Assembly (NCBI GenBank): GCA_019722365.1
Contig: JADFUC010000954.1
Span: 372,001 to 436,000 of the forward strand
Length of the DNA stretch: 64,000 nucleotides
Direction of reading: 5' to 3'
DNA from: Lithospermum erythrorhizon
Lineage: Eukaryota > Streptophyta > Magnoliopsida > Boraginales > Boraginaceae
Made by a program: the position numbers and the translations under genes. The notes under the pieces were generated by a model. The model was not told where the DNA came from. It saw nothing but the letters and a program-made list of their open reading frames with translations, and made no database searches. This document shows positions 1 through 11,600 of this stretch, piece by piece; positions within the stretch are counted from its first letter, which is position 1, and every line of letters starts with the position of its first letter.

Positions 1-215
1 TTACCAATATAAGGCGAGCTTGAGTATAACACTAATGATTACAATTGCTAATCTAGGTCTATGTAAAGAAATTGTCACAGGACCATTCATTTTCTTACTA
101 TGACTTGTGTATAAAGTCATTTAGTAAAGCTTCTCCTCCTCTTGGACCTTGATGTGTGTGTTTGATGTTAAAAATTTCGAAATTTTATAACTCTCTTTAT
201 GGAGTTTATTCTCCC

Positions 216-218
<3 letters not shown>

Positions 219-254
<36 letters not shown>
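219..254. repeat. (TA)n microsatellite
   Basis: About 18 uninterrupted TA units. Confidence 0.95.
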
Positions 255-257
<3 letters not shown>

Positions 258-1694
258 AAAAAAGATTATAGTACAATGAGGGTGTTGAATCTAGGTGGAT
301 TAATTCTTGTTGAAATACATTCAACATGTTGAATGGTGTAGGAAGTGGACCCACATTAATGATTTAGTTTGATTTTGTTGATGGTTTGTAGAAAGTGGAC
401 CCGTACATGGTGATTGAGATTTATTAATTTTTTTTAATCATATTCTAATTATTTGATATCAATTATTTCATAATAACATAATTTTTTTTATAAAAAAAGA
501 ATAATCAAAATTCATCATTTTTTTACTTTATAAATAGAACTTGGTTCATTTAATTTGAACAAGAAAAAATCGTAGTTTTTCAATATAATAATTATATTAT
601 CTTTCAATGTAAAGATTTTATGAGATTAAAAAATATGAAAAAATTATTTTAACATATTTCATTTTAAAAAATATTGAAAAATAAACTATTTTAATTGTTA
701 ATTATTTTTATGTAATTATCAAAAATAATTATTAATATTATGTAATCATAAAATAAAAAATATAAGTAAATAATAATATGAAATAAATGTGGTGGGATAT
801 ATATGATGAGTTGGAAAGGTTTTGAAAAATCATTCATTTTCAATATAATTATTTTATTATTTTTTACTAAACTCTTGTTTTTTATCTTTCAATATCTTTT
901 TAGTGATTAAAAATTTTCTTTAGTGTCTTATTGTGTGCTTTAAGAGTTTTTTTTCTTATATTTTTTTATTATGTACTTTAAGAGTTTGATTGTAGTGTCG
1001 ATCAATTATATTGTACCGTGTGGTTATTTGTATTTTATTAGTTGTACTGCGTGCTTTGTTTGTTGTACTGCATTTCTTGTTGTTTGTAACTTTTTTTTGT
1101 TTTAATCATTATTATCTATAGTGCTGTGTTTATTTATTTAAACAAAAATTAATTAGGAATATGAGATTAAAAATATTTATATAAATTTCATTTTAAAAAA
1201 ATATAGAAAAACAATTTACTTAAGTGTTAGTTATTCTTATTTAATTATAAACGATAATTGTTATAATTATTTCATCATAAAAATAAAGAATATAAGTAAA
1301 TAAGAATATAATATAAAAGTGGTGGGTATGGTGTTAAATTTTATTAAATAAAATCATTGTAGAGTGTAAACGTTGAATGATTATCGAATTATTATGTGAA
1401 AGAAAGAAAAGATGATATAGAGTGTTCAAGATTAAAAAAGAGGATGTTGAAAAACTAAACCATCATCAATAGTCTAACAAGACATTGTTCATAGATCTAG
1501 TAGATATTGGTTTCCCTATGAGAGAAGTCTTATTTAGCTAATGGTCTTCCAAAATCTTGTTCCATATGCTTCTTCTTGTGATGTTTGTTCATACCTATGT
1601 GAAGAAAATATGACTGAAATGTTAATAAGAGAAGATGATCTTGAAACAGCCAAAATCAAACTAGTGAAAAGAATTTCTGCAACAACAATTCCAC

Positions 1695-1810
1695 AAAATG
1701 ACTATTTTACCCTTGACAATAATTTTTGTAACTACCACACTTACAAATAGGGGGGCAAAATAGTCATTTCACTCCCCAACACTTACTGTTTTGGTGTGTG
1801 TATAACAGCT
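1695..1810 (+). repeat. Dispersed short repeat C, copy 1
   Basis: AAAATGACTATTTTACCC pairs with GGGGGGCAAAATAGTCATTT about 45 bp later, followed by CCCAACACTTACTG and GTGTGTATAACAGCT. A second copy is at 62036-62160; GGGCAAAATAGTCATTTC also occurs alone near 52039. Confidence 0.7.
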
Positions 1811-2561
1811 CAGGAACAACAGGAAGGTATAGGTGTTAAAAATCATTGGAGAGAAGCTGACCAGAACGGGAATAACTTCTCATTCCAATGTTTTTTTAAT
1901 GAATAAATGCATGATTATATAAAATAGATAAGATCAATTAAAAAGGAAAAAATTAATAATTGTCAACTCGTATAATACAGTATAAACTCTTTAAATTAAT
2001 AAACTCTAATGGAAAAGATTGTTGATAAAGGAAGGATAATCTTTTAAAATTAAATTAGAAAATAATAATCGAGGTGAATGCATTAGATTGTGGTTTGGAT
2101 AATATTAACCTCGTGACTTTAAAAATTTTAAGTTGAATGTTAACTTAGGTAAATCTAGGTAAATTTATTTCCTTAAATAAAACAATTTTAATAAATAATC
2201 ATATTAAACTCGATTTACCTAGATTTACCCTAAAATAAACGTACCATAAAATAAAAATCAGTGTGATCCGATGAATTAGTAACTCAGATAAATTTATATG
2301 TCGAGTGAGAATAAATATCAATATAGTTTTTACCGTATCTCTAATTTTAGAATAAGACATATCTTGATAAATCTGGTGCAAAGTGCTGTTTGGAATCTTC
2401 TTCAAGAAAAGTCAAACGAGTTTTCCGCAGTCAATGGTCAACGACATGCTTTAGGTAATTATTTTTATTTTAAGGTCACTTTTATTTATTGGGCAATTCT
2501 TGAAAATTTCTACTAGTTATATATCAATTGAATGGTTTTTTTAGCTTAGTATTGAAGCAAT

Positions 2562-3120
2562 ATGAGTAACCAAATTGAAGAAAAAGAGGGTATCAAGAAA
2601 GATTCTTTATTGGTGGAAAAATTTGAAGATGGACATAGTTTAAAATCTAAGAAAATGGTTAGTGATATTGAGGGTATCAAGAATGAATCTTTATTGGTTG
2701 AAAAATTGGAAGATGGGCGTAGTTTAAAATCTCAGAAAATGGGTAGTCATATTGAGGAAAATGTTGAGGGTATCAAGAATGAATCTTTTTTAGTTGAAAA
2801 GTTAGAAGATTGCGATAGTGGAAAATTTAAGAAAATGGGTAATCATATTGAGGGGATAAAGAAAGAATCCTTTTTGGTTGAGAAATTAGAAGATGGTGAT
2901 AGTGGAAAATCTCGGAAAATGGGTAAGGATATTGAGGGCGTAAAGAACAATTCTTTTTCGGTTGGAAACTTTGAAAATGATAGTAGAAAATATCAGAAAA
3001 TTGGTAATGATATTGAGGAAAATGGTGAGGGTATTAAGAAAGATTCATTCTTGGTTGAAAAATTTGAAGATGGTCCCAGTGGAAACTCCAGGAAAATGGG
3101 TTATGGTGGTGGTGCTAAAA
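2562..3120 (+). repeat. Six tandem ~30-aa repeats in the demethylase N-terminus
   Basis: The first coding exon carries six imperfect repeats of 28-32 codons. Each starts EGIK(K/N)(D/E)S, continues (L/F)LVEK(L/F)ED and ends (K/R)KMG.DI; the fifth is the most diverged ([13 protein letters not shown]). A second, separate duplication at about 3230-3460 repeats [12 protein letters not shown]...FEAKG twice. The repeats are seen directly in the sequence; their function is unknown. Confidence 0.9.
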
Positions 3121-6100
3121 GGGGGCGGAAGAAGAAGGAAATACAATCTGCAGGAGGTAGTTCTGTAGTTAGGAGATCGTCTCGGGCGGTGGTACAGAGT
3201 ATTGGTTCTATGTCTGAGCTAGATTGGGATGTTGAGGAACGTTGGGGTGGAACTGGAAAGAGAGGGAGAAGAAGAGGGAAAGGAACAAAAGTTGGTTCCA
3301 CGAGAAAATTCGAGGCGAAAGGGGAAAAGGGTATTGGTGAGGATGGAGGAGAAGAGATGAATGTTGATGAGGAAGTTTGGGGTGGAACTGGCAAGAGAGG
3401 GAGAAGAAGAGGAGGGAAAGGAACGAAAAATGGTTCCACGATACAATTTGAGGCGAAAGGGGCAGATGGCGGAGAAGATATGGTTGCTGATGTTTGTAGT
3501 AATGGTGAAGCTGAGCTTGGTGAGGGAGATGAGCATGTAAAAAATGTGAATAATAAAAGGCTGAGACGGTGTAAATCCAGTAATCAAGAAGATGATGATG
3601 ATGCCATGAGATCTTCGAGAAAATGTTCACCTGGAGTGGATTCAGTGAAGCCTGATGATCAACCAAAGAAACGTCTTGATAAACATGTAATTGCTTTTAC
3701 AATCCAGCTAGTCTTTTCATATATATGATGCTTAGTACGCTAGTAAATTTATATGTCAAATGTGGAACTTTGACAGGGGTCCCTAAGCCAATATAATTGT
3801 CATCAATGTAAAAGGAATGACAAAGGAAGAGTTGTTACCTGCACCAAATGTGAAAGAAAAAAATATTGTGTACCCTGCATGACTGGATGGTATATACATT
3901 ATTTTTTATGTTTTGTTTTTCTTTCTCCCACATTATTCATTTATTCTGTATTCATGTTTAATTCATCTGTTCATCCTGAAGTCTCATAAAAGTTCCATTG
4001 GATTTCAAGAGATTTTCACTCTTCCAGTCTTCCTACATTATGTCGGCTTTTAATGTGCACTTATGGCAAAGTCGATGCCTTGGACATGGTGCATTTTCTC
4101 ATTCTGTTTTCCACTCCCCCCCTCCTAACAGGTACCCGAAGATGAATGAGGAGGATTTCGCAGAGGCCTGCCCTGTTTGTCGCAAGAATTGCAATTGCAA
4201 GGCATGCTTGCGGTTGGAGGGGACAATGAAGGTCTTTTTTCTTCTCTTAATTTGTTTGCATGTTTTTTTTTTGTTTAGAGCTCGTTATTGAATCTCTTCA
4301 TGTTTCTTAGGAATTGAACAATTCGAAACTTAAATATGGTGAAGAAGAAGAGGTTAAATATTCCAAACAAATTTTACAAGAACTTTGGCCCTTTCTGAAG
4401 CAATTCAATGCAGAACAAAATAGAGAGCGTGAAATCGAGGCCAACATACAAGGTAATTTTTAAACTTTTGATGTCACCAAACGCTTACTTCTGCAATTAA
4501 GGTTTTCTGGTGCATCTTTTGGATGCTACTATTTTCATTATGTCCAGTGTGTATTGGCACCTTAGGGATTTGCATTTTCATCAAATGTGGGTAGGGGTAA
4601 GAAAATTTGGTAGAAGGCTAAATTTAGCTTTTAGTAACTTCATTCCTCAAAGTTAGATTTTGCAACTAGTCATCCCTGTATCACCTTTTTTAGTCACTTC
4701 TTGATTCTCTCACTAACCAATCGTAGGTAGTTTCGTATTGAAGAAGAGAGACGTAGATATGTCACTTATTCCTTTGATATTCACTTCGTAAAATAATTGA
4801 TCTGTTATGACGAATAAGAAAATATTAGTTGTTATAACAAATTAAGTAATTGATCATTGCAACAATTGTCTGGATACCCGAAAATATGATAATGAATGTA
4901 TGTTTTGAGAGGATCTCATTAGAAGCTGGAAAGAGAATACAAATGGTATGTAACTTATCCATATAACTTAGTGGTGACTGTTAAGTGATAAAGCTTTGTT
5001 AACCAATTGAAATAGGTCGACCCCATTAAGGTTGTATAGTTTTGATTACTATAAGGGTAAAGAAAAAGCTTAAGTTATTCAGAGCTCACTTTGTTGTCCC
5101 CATACAAGTTCACTTTACTTTCTTGATTACAACTAGAGTAAAAGACACAAATAGACTCTCATGTTTTACCTGTATTCTTTTTCAACTCTTAACGTTATTT
5201 TTATAGACTATTTACGATGTTTTAACTCATTAAAATTATGTGCCACACTGCCATTTTCGCCTCTAATTCCTTAGTTTTGTTTTATTACGTGCCTCTATTG
5301 TGCAACATAATGAGGGTTCTTTATCATTTTTATATAAATATTCAAAATAATAAAATAAATACGAATCACACATTCTCACCCTTCCCATGAATCTATTTCG
5401 ATGCCAGAAACTATAAGTACCTCCCAGTGACCAGGTAATATTCCACCAAAAACCGCCTGTGAAGTGGCATAATTACCATAATTTAGAGGTTAAAAATTAA
5501 TAGAATTATTCTAACGGGAAACTCAATGGAGTGACCAACATTGTTACGACTTATGACTTAATACATATGTGGTGAATATGCTACAGAAATAACATCAGTG
5601 GTGAATATGGAAATCAGACAGAATGAGAGTGGTGATTCATTCCTTTTACCCTTTTAATTATATGAAAGTTATTCTCTTAATTTCATTTTTCTATTCATAC
5701 TAATTATATACTGTCTTTCTAGACTGATGTGATCTGCTGTGCTATTTTGGGCAGGATTATCAACTTCTGAGATAAAAGTCCCAAGAGCAGAGTGCCAGAG
5801 ATATGAAAGAATTTTTTGGTTGGTTTCAGCCTGATCTGTTAATTGCATGCTTATGCTCCAAAGATGTCAATTTTATAAGATTTGCTGATGTTTTCTTTAA
5901 TTTTTGCAGCAACAATTGTAAAACATCTATAGTTGATTTTCATAGAAGCTGTCCACAATGCTCCTATGATCTCTGCCTAATTTGTTGCCATGAACTTAGA
6001 GATGGTAACCTACAGGGAACTGAAGAAGTTGTGATGGAGTATATTGATAGAGGGCCGGAATATTTGCATGGCAAGGGTGAAGCTTTTAGCCATGGAAATA

Positions 6101-8573
6101 CCCGTGTCATAGACAACACTGAGCTCACCGACCTTTCTGTTCAAAATTCTTCTGGCTGTTCAATGGGCAAAAATACTCCCATCCCTCATGTTAGATCAGT
6201 AGTACATGAATGGAAAGTCAACCAAAATGGTAGCATTCCATGCCCACCGAAGGAGATGGATGGATGTGGTCAAGGTGTTTTAGAGTTGAGGAGTGTGCTT
6301 TCAGATAATTGGGTTTCGGATTTGACAGCTGAAGCAGAAGAGTTATCTAAAAGGACTAATCTGCGTGAGAAACTTGGAGGTTCTGATGGGAAGGGGTCGT
6401 GCTTATGTTCGAGATTCGTGGGTCAAAGTCACATCGAAAGTGAGAATATACGTAAAGCAGCATCTCGTCCAGATTCTGATGATAATTTTTTGTACTTCCC
6501 AACTGCGAAAGAGATTCAGCCTGAAGATTTGAAGCATTTCCAAAGCCATTGGTGCAAAGGAGAGCCTGTTATTGTAAGTAACGTGCTTGAGACAGCATTG
6601 GGGTTGAGCTGGGAGCCAATGGTTATGTGGCGTTCGTTTCGTCAAGTAAGAAGTAGCAATCATAAAGCTCTTCTAGGTGTGACTGCCATAAATTGCTTGA
6701 ATTGGTGTGAGGTCAGTTGGGTTTCACTTTTGTGCCTGTAGTATATGGGTTCTTTTAAATTTATGTCTGTTATGACGTGTCCTTTTTAATACAAGTTGGT
6801 TCTGCAGATAGTTCTATTCAGTTATGCGGAGAGTTATTAATTAGTGTAGCTGAATCTCTTCACCCTGCCACTATAATGTTCTTATTGAGTTGAAATTTTA
6901 GTTGACCACCTGTTTATACTTTATAGATGGATGCTGCCAAGGTCTTGTTCTATGCAATTCAGTTTGATTCTTCAATATTTATAATGGCCTATATTCTAGA
7001 TAAAACTTTACCTTTAAGATCACTGTCCTATCACTTTGTGGGTATTGTGACTGTGGGCGTTAGTCAGTTATGCTAATGGTCTGGAGTCTTTTATATATAA
7101 GTATATTATATATACAGTATATATTTCACTTTATGTTTAGTTATTCCAATAGTTCTGATTGGTTATAACCAAAGTTGTGAATAGCGTTTCGCGGTCCGTC
7201 AGCGGTGTGATACTTTTCGGAGTTTATGATATAACGTATTTATATAGATATATGACGCAAAATTAAAATATTTGTAACCATTTAGTTGAATTCTTCCTTG
7301 TTTACTTAACATCAAAGAATATTCAACAATAATAATTCGAAAACAAACGTGCATGAGTAAAGATTATCCATATATAAATTAAAGACAAATTGCAAATAAT
7401 TCAAACATATTAATCAATATAAAATTAGCCACAAACATAAATAATCGAGTTTATGAAGTATCATAAATTATATTAATCAGAAGCTATAAATAATATTAAT
7501 TCAAACATATTATATCACAAAATATCTATAAATTAATACAAACATATTAATCAATATAAATTCAAACATAAATAAATGAACAAATTAAAATAGAAATTAA
7601 CAATTAAAAGGCAAAAATTAAAACAAGTAAAATAGAAATCAACAATTAACAAATAAATAATCCAAATATACTCCGATACCATTAACAAATAAAAATAAAA
7701 ATTAAAGACAAAATTAAAATTTAAAAGCAGTTATCAAAGATTATTTGAAGAAAAAAAAATACCTGATATGAACTCCGCGACCAGCGAGGAGGAGGAAGGA
7801 AGGCGAGCTGCGGCCTGGCGAGGAGGAACGAGGAAAATAGAAAAAGGGAAGAAGAAAAAAGAAATAAAAAAGAGGCAGTAGGGTTTTGTTTTGAGATTTG
7901 AAGAATTAAAGGTAGGATAAGTATAAAAAAGCGGACTCCAAGTTTTCCGCGATTTCGCCGCGACCGCGACACCGCGATAGCGGTCAATCAGCGGCAAAAT
8001 CGGTTTTCTGGTGATGCGACAAGACCCGCGGCGCTAACCCGCTGGCGACACCAAAATGGCGTCGCTGTGTAACTTTAGTTTATAACATATACTGTTATTG
8101 CCACAGTGTGTGCCTAAGATGTCATTAGTTCAGCATGTCTAATTAGGTTTTTCCTTATGATATGTATATGCGTTGTTGCAACCAGGTTGATTATAACGTG
8201 CACAAATTTTTCAAAGAATACTCGAATGGTGGTCCAATAGATAATGAAGGCTGGCCGCTGCTCCTGAAATTAAAAGATTGGCCCCCATCTAGTACTTTTG
8301 AGATACAATTGCCTCGTCACAATGCTGAGTTCATATCTTGCTTACCTTTTAAAGAGTATACACATCCTCGTGATGGGTATCTTAATCTCGTTGCCAAACT
8401 ACCGAATTATGCTCTAAAACCGGACTTGGGCCCAAAGACATACATTGCATATGGTATGACCCAAGAGCTTGGACGTGGGGACTCTGTGACCAAGCTTCAC
8501 TGTGACATGTCTGATGCAGTAAGTTTTCTATTTTATAGTTCATACGTGATACATTTTAATTAGATGGAGGAAT

Positions 8574-8624
<51 letters not shown>

Positions 8625-11600
8625 CATATATATATATATATATATATATATTTATCACTGTAGATATTATAAGTTCTCCTTGAAAATTGTTCATTTTAGG
8701 TGAATGTATTGACCCACATTCAAGCTGTAAACATCAAACCGGAAGTTCTTCAGGCTGTAGAAAAGCTAAAACGAGAACATGCTGCCCAGGATGAAAGAGA
8801 GCTTGCTAGATGGGTTCAGGATGAACTCAGTTGGAATCGAAATAACATTGGAAGTATGCCTGGTATATCACAAGATACATCTAGCAATGCTGATACTGAT
8901 GTTAATACTAATGACAAAGAAGGCGGTGAGAAAAGAAACATGAACATGGAAATGTTAAAAGTTTCATCAGAAGAAAGTAATGAAGAACAAACTGTAAATT
9001 ATGTGAGTACGGGAAATCATGCCGGAGTGTGCACCACTAAAGATCCTCCTGACATCCCAGAAATGAAATCCAGCTCTGGGGTAACAAAGAATACAGTTTC
9101 TCCTAGGGATCTGATGACAAATAGCGGTGGGGAAATTGCAGAAATCTGTGACTACGATGCTGCCAAAGACTGTGATCCTGTGAAAGAAGGGAAGTCGGAT
9201 CGAGTTGTTGTGGTTGAAAAAGATTGCATAGATAATGTGGAAGCTTCTGAAGAGCTTAATGACCAGGAGGGCGGTGCACTCTGGGACATCTTTAGGAGGC
9301 AAGATGTTCCTATACTGCAGAAATTTCTCAATAAACACTACAAAGAATTCAGACACATCTATGGTTCTCCTCTTCAGCAGGTATTGACAACTTTCATGAT
9401 ATATTTTTCTTAAAGCTTAAGTAAGGTCTTTCAGTGGTGGTGCAAAGTGTAAAGAATGTTGTAGTTGCTTGAACTTTTGGTCCTTACGTAGGCACAGGAT
9501 TCATTGCACTAAGTGCTGTGAAGACTATTTTACACTTGTTTCTGCATATGCCGTACCCATTTGATTTACTAATTTTTTCTTGGGTGGTAGTGGTGTGGTT
9601 GTTGGGGGGGGTAGAGACCAGTTGTGCCAGCACTTTATGAACTTCAAGTTTATTTATATTGGTTTCTTTCTATTCCTTGTTTCAGCTCTTTTTTACATTC
9701 TGTTACTTGATGTGATTTATATTGCTTCTCTCCGGGATAAAGGAGAACTAGATCATTAAAATTTGATGGTCTGGTCTCACAACCTTAATGGACTTCGATG
9801 ATCCACTTATTTTGGAATGATGCCATTGCTATCTTCTTTAGTTAAAATGTAATTAATTTTATCTTGATTGACAACTAGTGGTATATGGTTAAGCTTGTAC
9901 TTTATGCATCTTGGCCAATAGGAGTTGTTGTAGAACTTTGCTCATCTTGGCTAATAGTTGTTGTAGCTGCTCTAATTCAAATCAGATTCATGGACCTGAA
10001 ACAGTGTTCTAGCTTAAATCAACTTTTGGCCGCATAGGGAATCCCACGTACTATCGTGCTAAACTAGTAAACTTCATTCTTACTTTCTGCAACTAGTGTA
10101 GTATTCTGCGAACTCTTACATTACCTGTTTATTCATAACTCAGGTCGTTCACCCAATTCATGATCAGACGTTTTATCTTACCATGGAGCATAAAAGAAGA
10201 TTGAAGGAAGAATATGGTTAGTTTCCCCTAAAGTGCTTTTATCGAGCGATGTCTTGCTCTACTAAGTCAAGTTCCTTCTTGTTAGGTATTGAGCCTTGGA
10301 CCTTCGTTCAGAAATTAGGAGAGGCTGTTTTCATACCAGCAGGTTGTCCTCATCAAGTTAGGAATTTGAAGGTAAATGTTCCATGTCTTTTAATATTATG
10401 AACAGTTGACAGGTGAAGATCATACTAATGAACAATATTCTGTTATCAAATAGTAAAACCTTAACTTCAGTGGAACTCCCATATTTTTTTCCCTCTGTTT
10501 TTTTATTTGACGTTTTTGTATATCGAGATGGAACTTTGACCATTAATTACTAATTACTCATTATTCTAATAAATATAAAATTTAGATCATTAGATTCGTC
10601 TTTGGAAATAGTTTCATAATATTATTTTCTTATCACTTATGAACATATAATTTAAGAATAATTGATGGTCAAAGTTCTACCGTGATATGCAAAAACGTCA
10701 AAAAAAGCCGAAGGGAATAGTATATAACTTCGCTTTATTTCTTTTGTGGAATTGCATTAAGGTCACCAACAACAAAACAATAGTTCAAATATACAATGAT
10801 ATTGTATTAAATATAGTCATTTAGTATTTCCAAACTACTTGTTAAAAATGATATGAACTTGGAATGTGATATTTGCCGGTTAGCCAAACATACTTGTCCT
10901 AAGTTTCCAATAAAATTTATAAACCGACGTGCCCTTTCTCTATTATCCATAATGATTTATGAGGTCTTTAAAAAATTAATTATTTTTGTCTTTCATTGTT
11001 TTTAATGATTCAAACTCAGTTTCAAACATATGTTAAAATATTACGTACTAATAAGGGAACATAATATTTTAACTCTACTCTAGACCATTTTCTCGTTGAA
11101 CATGAATTTGTTCATCAAAGCTCATATGTATGTACGTACCAACAAAATGGGGTTGCTGAAAGAAAAATGAGTCATCTATTGGGAGATGGAGCCGCCATCA
11201 GTATTCATTTCCTTCGCTTTCCTTTTGTTCTCCATATTGTCCAATATATGGAGATTTTGTTTGGATTTGCTCATCGAATTAAGGGAAGGGAAGAAATTAG
11301 AGGGAAGGTCTGAAAATCTGTGATGAAATTGATGGCTTTGGAACAATTTGATGTAAATCTAGCAACACTCTAGCGGAACTAGGAAACAAATATTGAATGT
11401 TTGAGGTGAGTCAGTTGACAAAACAATGTATTAACAACTGGTGGGGAAGCACATCTATCTTTCATGCACAAGACTTGACATTTCTTTTGCTGCAAGTCTT
11501 GTAAGTCAATGCATGAATTGTCCGTGTTAGGACACCTTGAAGCAATCTACGAGATTCTAAGGTACCTAAAACAATTACCAGGAAAAAGGCTATTTTTTAG

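Larger units (their letters stand above)
1..2561. other. AT-rich 5' flank of the demethylase gene
   Basis: No gene is seen. It holds a (TA)n microsatellite (219-254), repeat C copy 1 (1695-1810), and an inverted repeat at about 2144-2230 in which TAGGTAAATCTAGGTAAAT meets its complement. The small ORFs at 121-354, 1541-1750 and 2199-2516 lack coding signs. A possible 5' UTR intron of the demethylase lies at about 2455-2544. Confidence 0.7.

Noticed and set aside
3101..3666. Three minus-strand ORFs of 112-152 codons
   Set aside because: They are antisense to the repetitive first exon of the demethylase. Their Ser/Pro/His-rich composition is what antisense of Gly/Lys/Glu codons produces.
7721..7997. 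Two overlapping minus-strand ORFs (87-88 codons) inside intron 6
   Set aside because: They are composed mainly of Phe/Ser/Leu from purine-rich DNA, lie wholly inside the 0.9-kb mobile element, and show no transposase motif.
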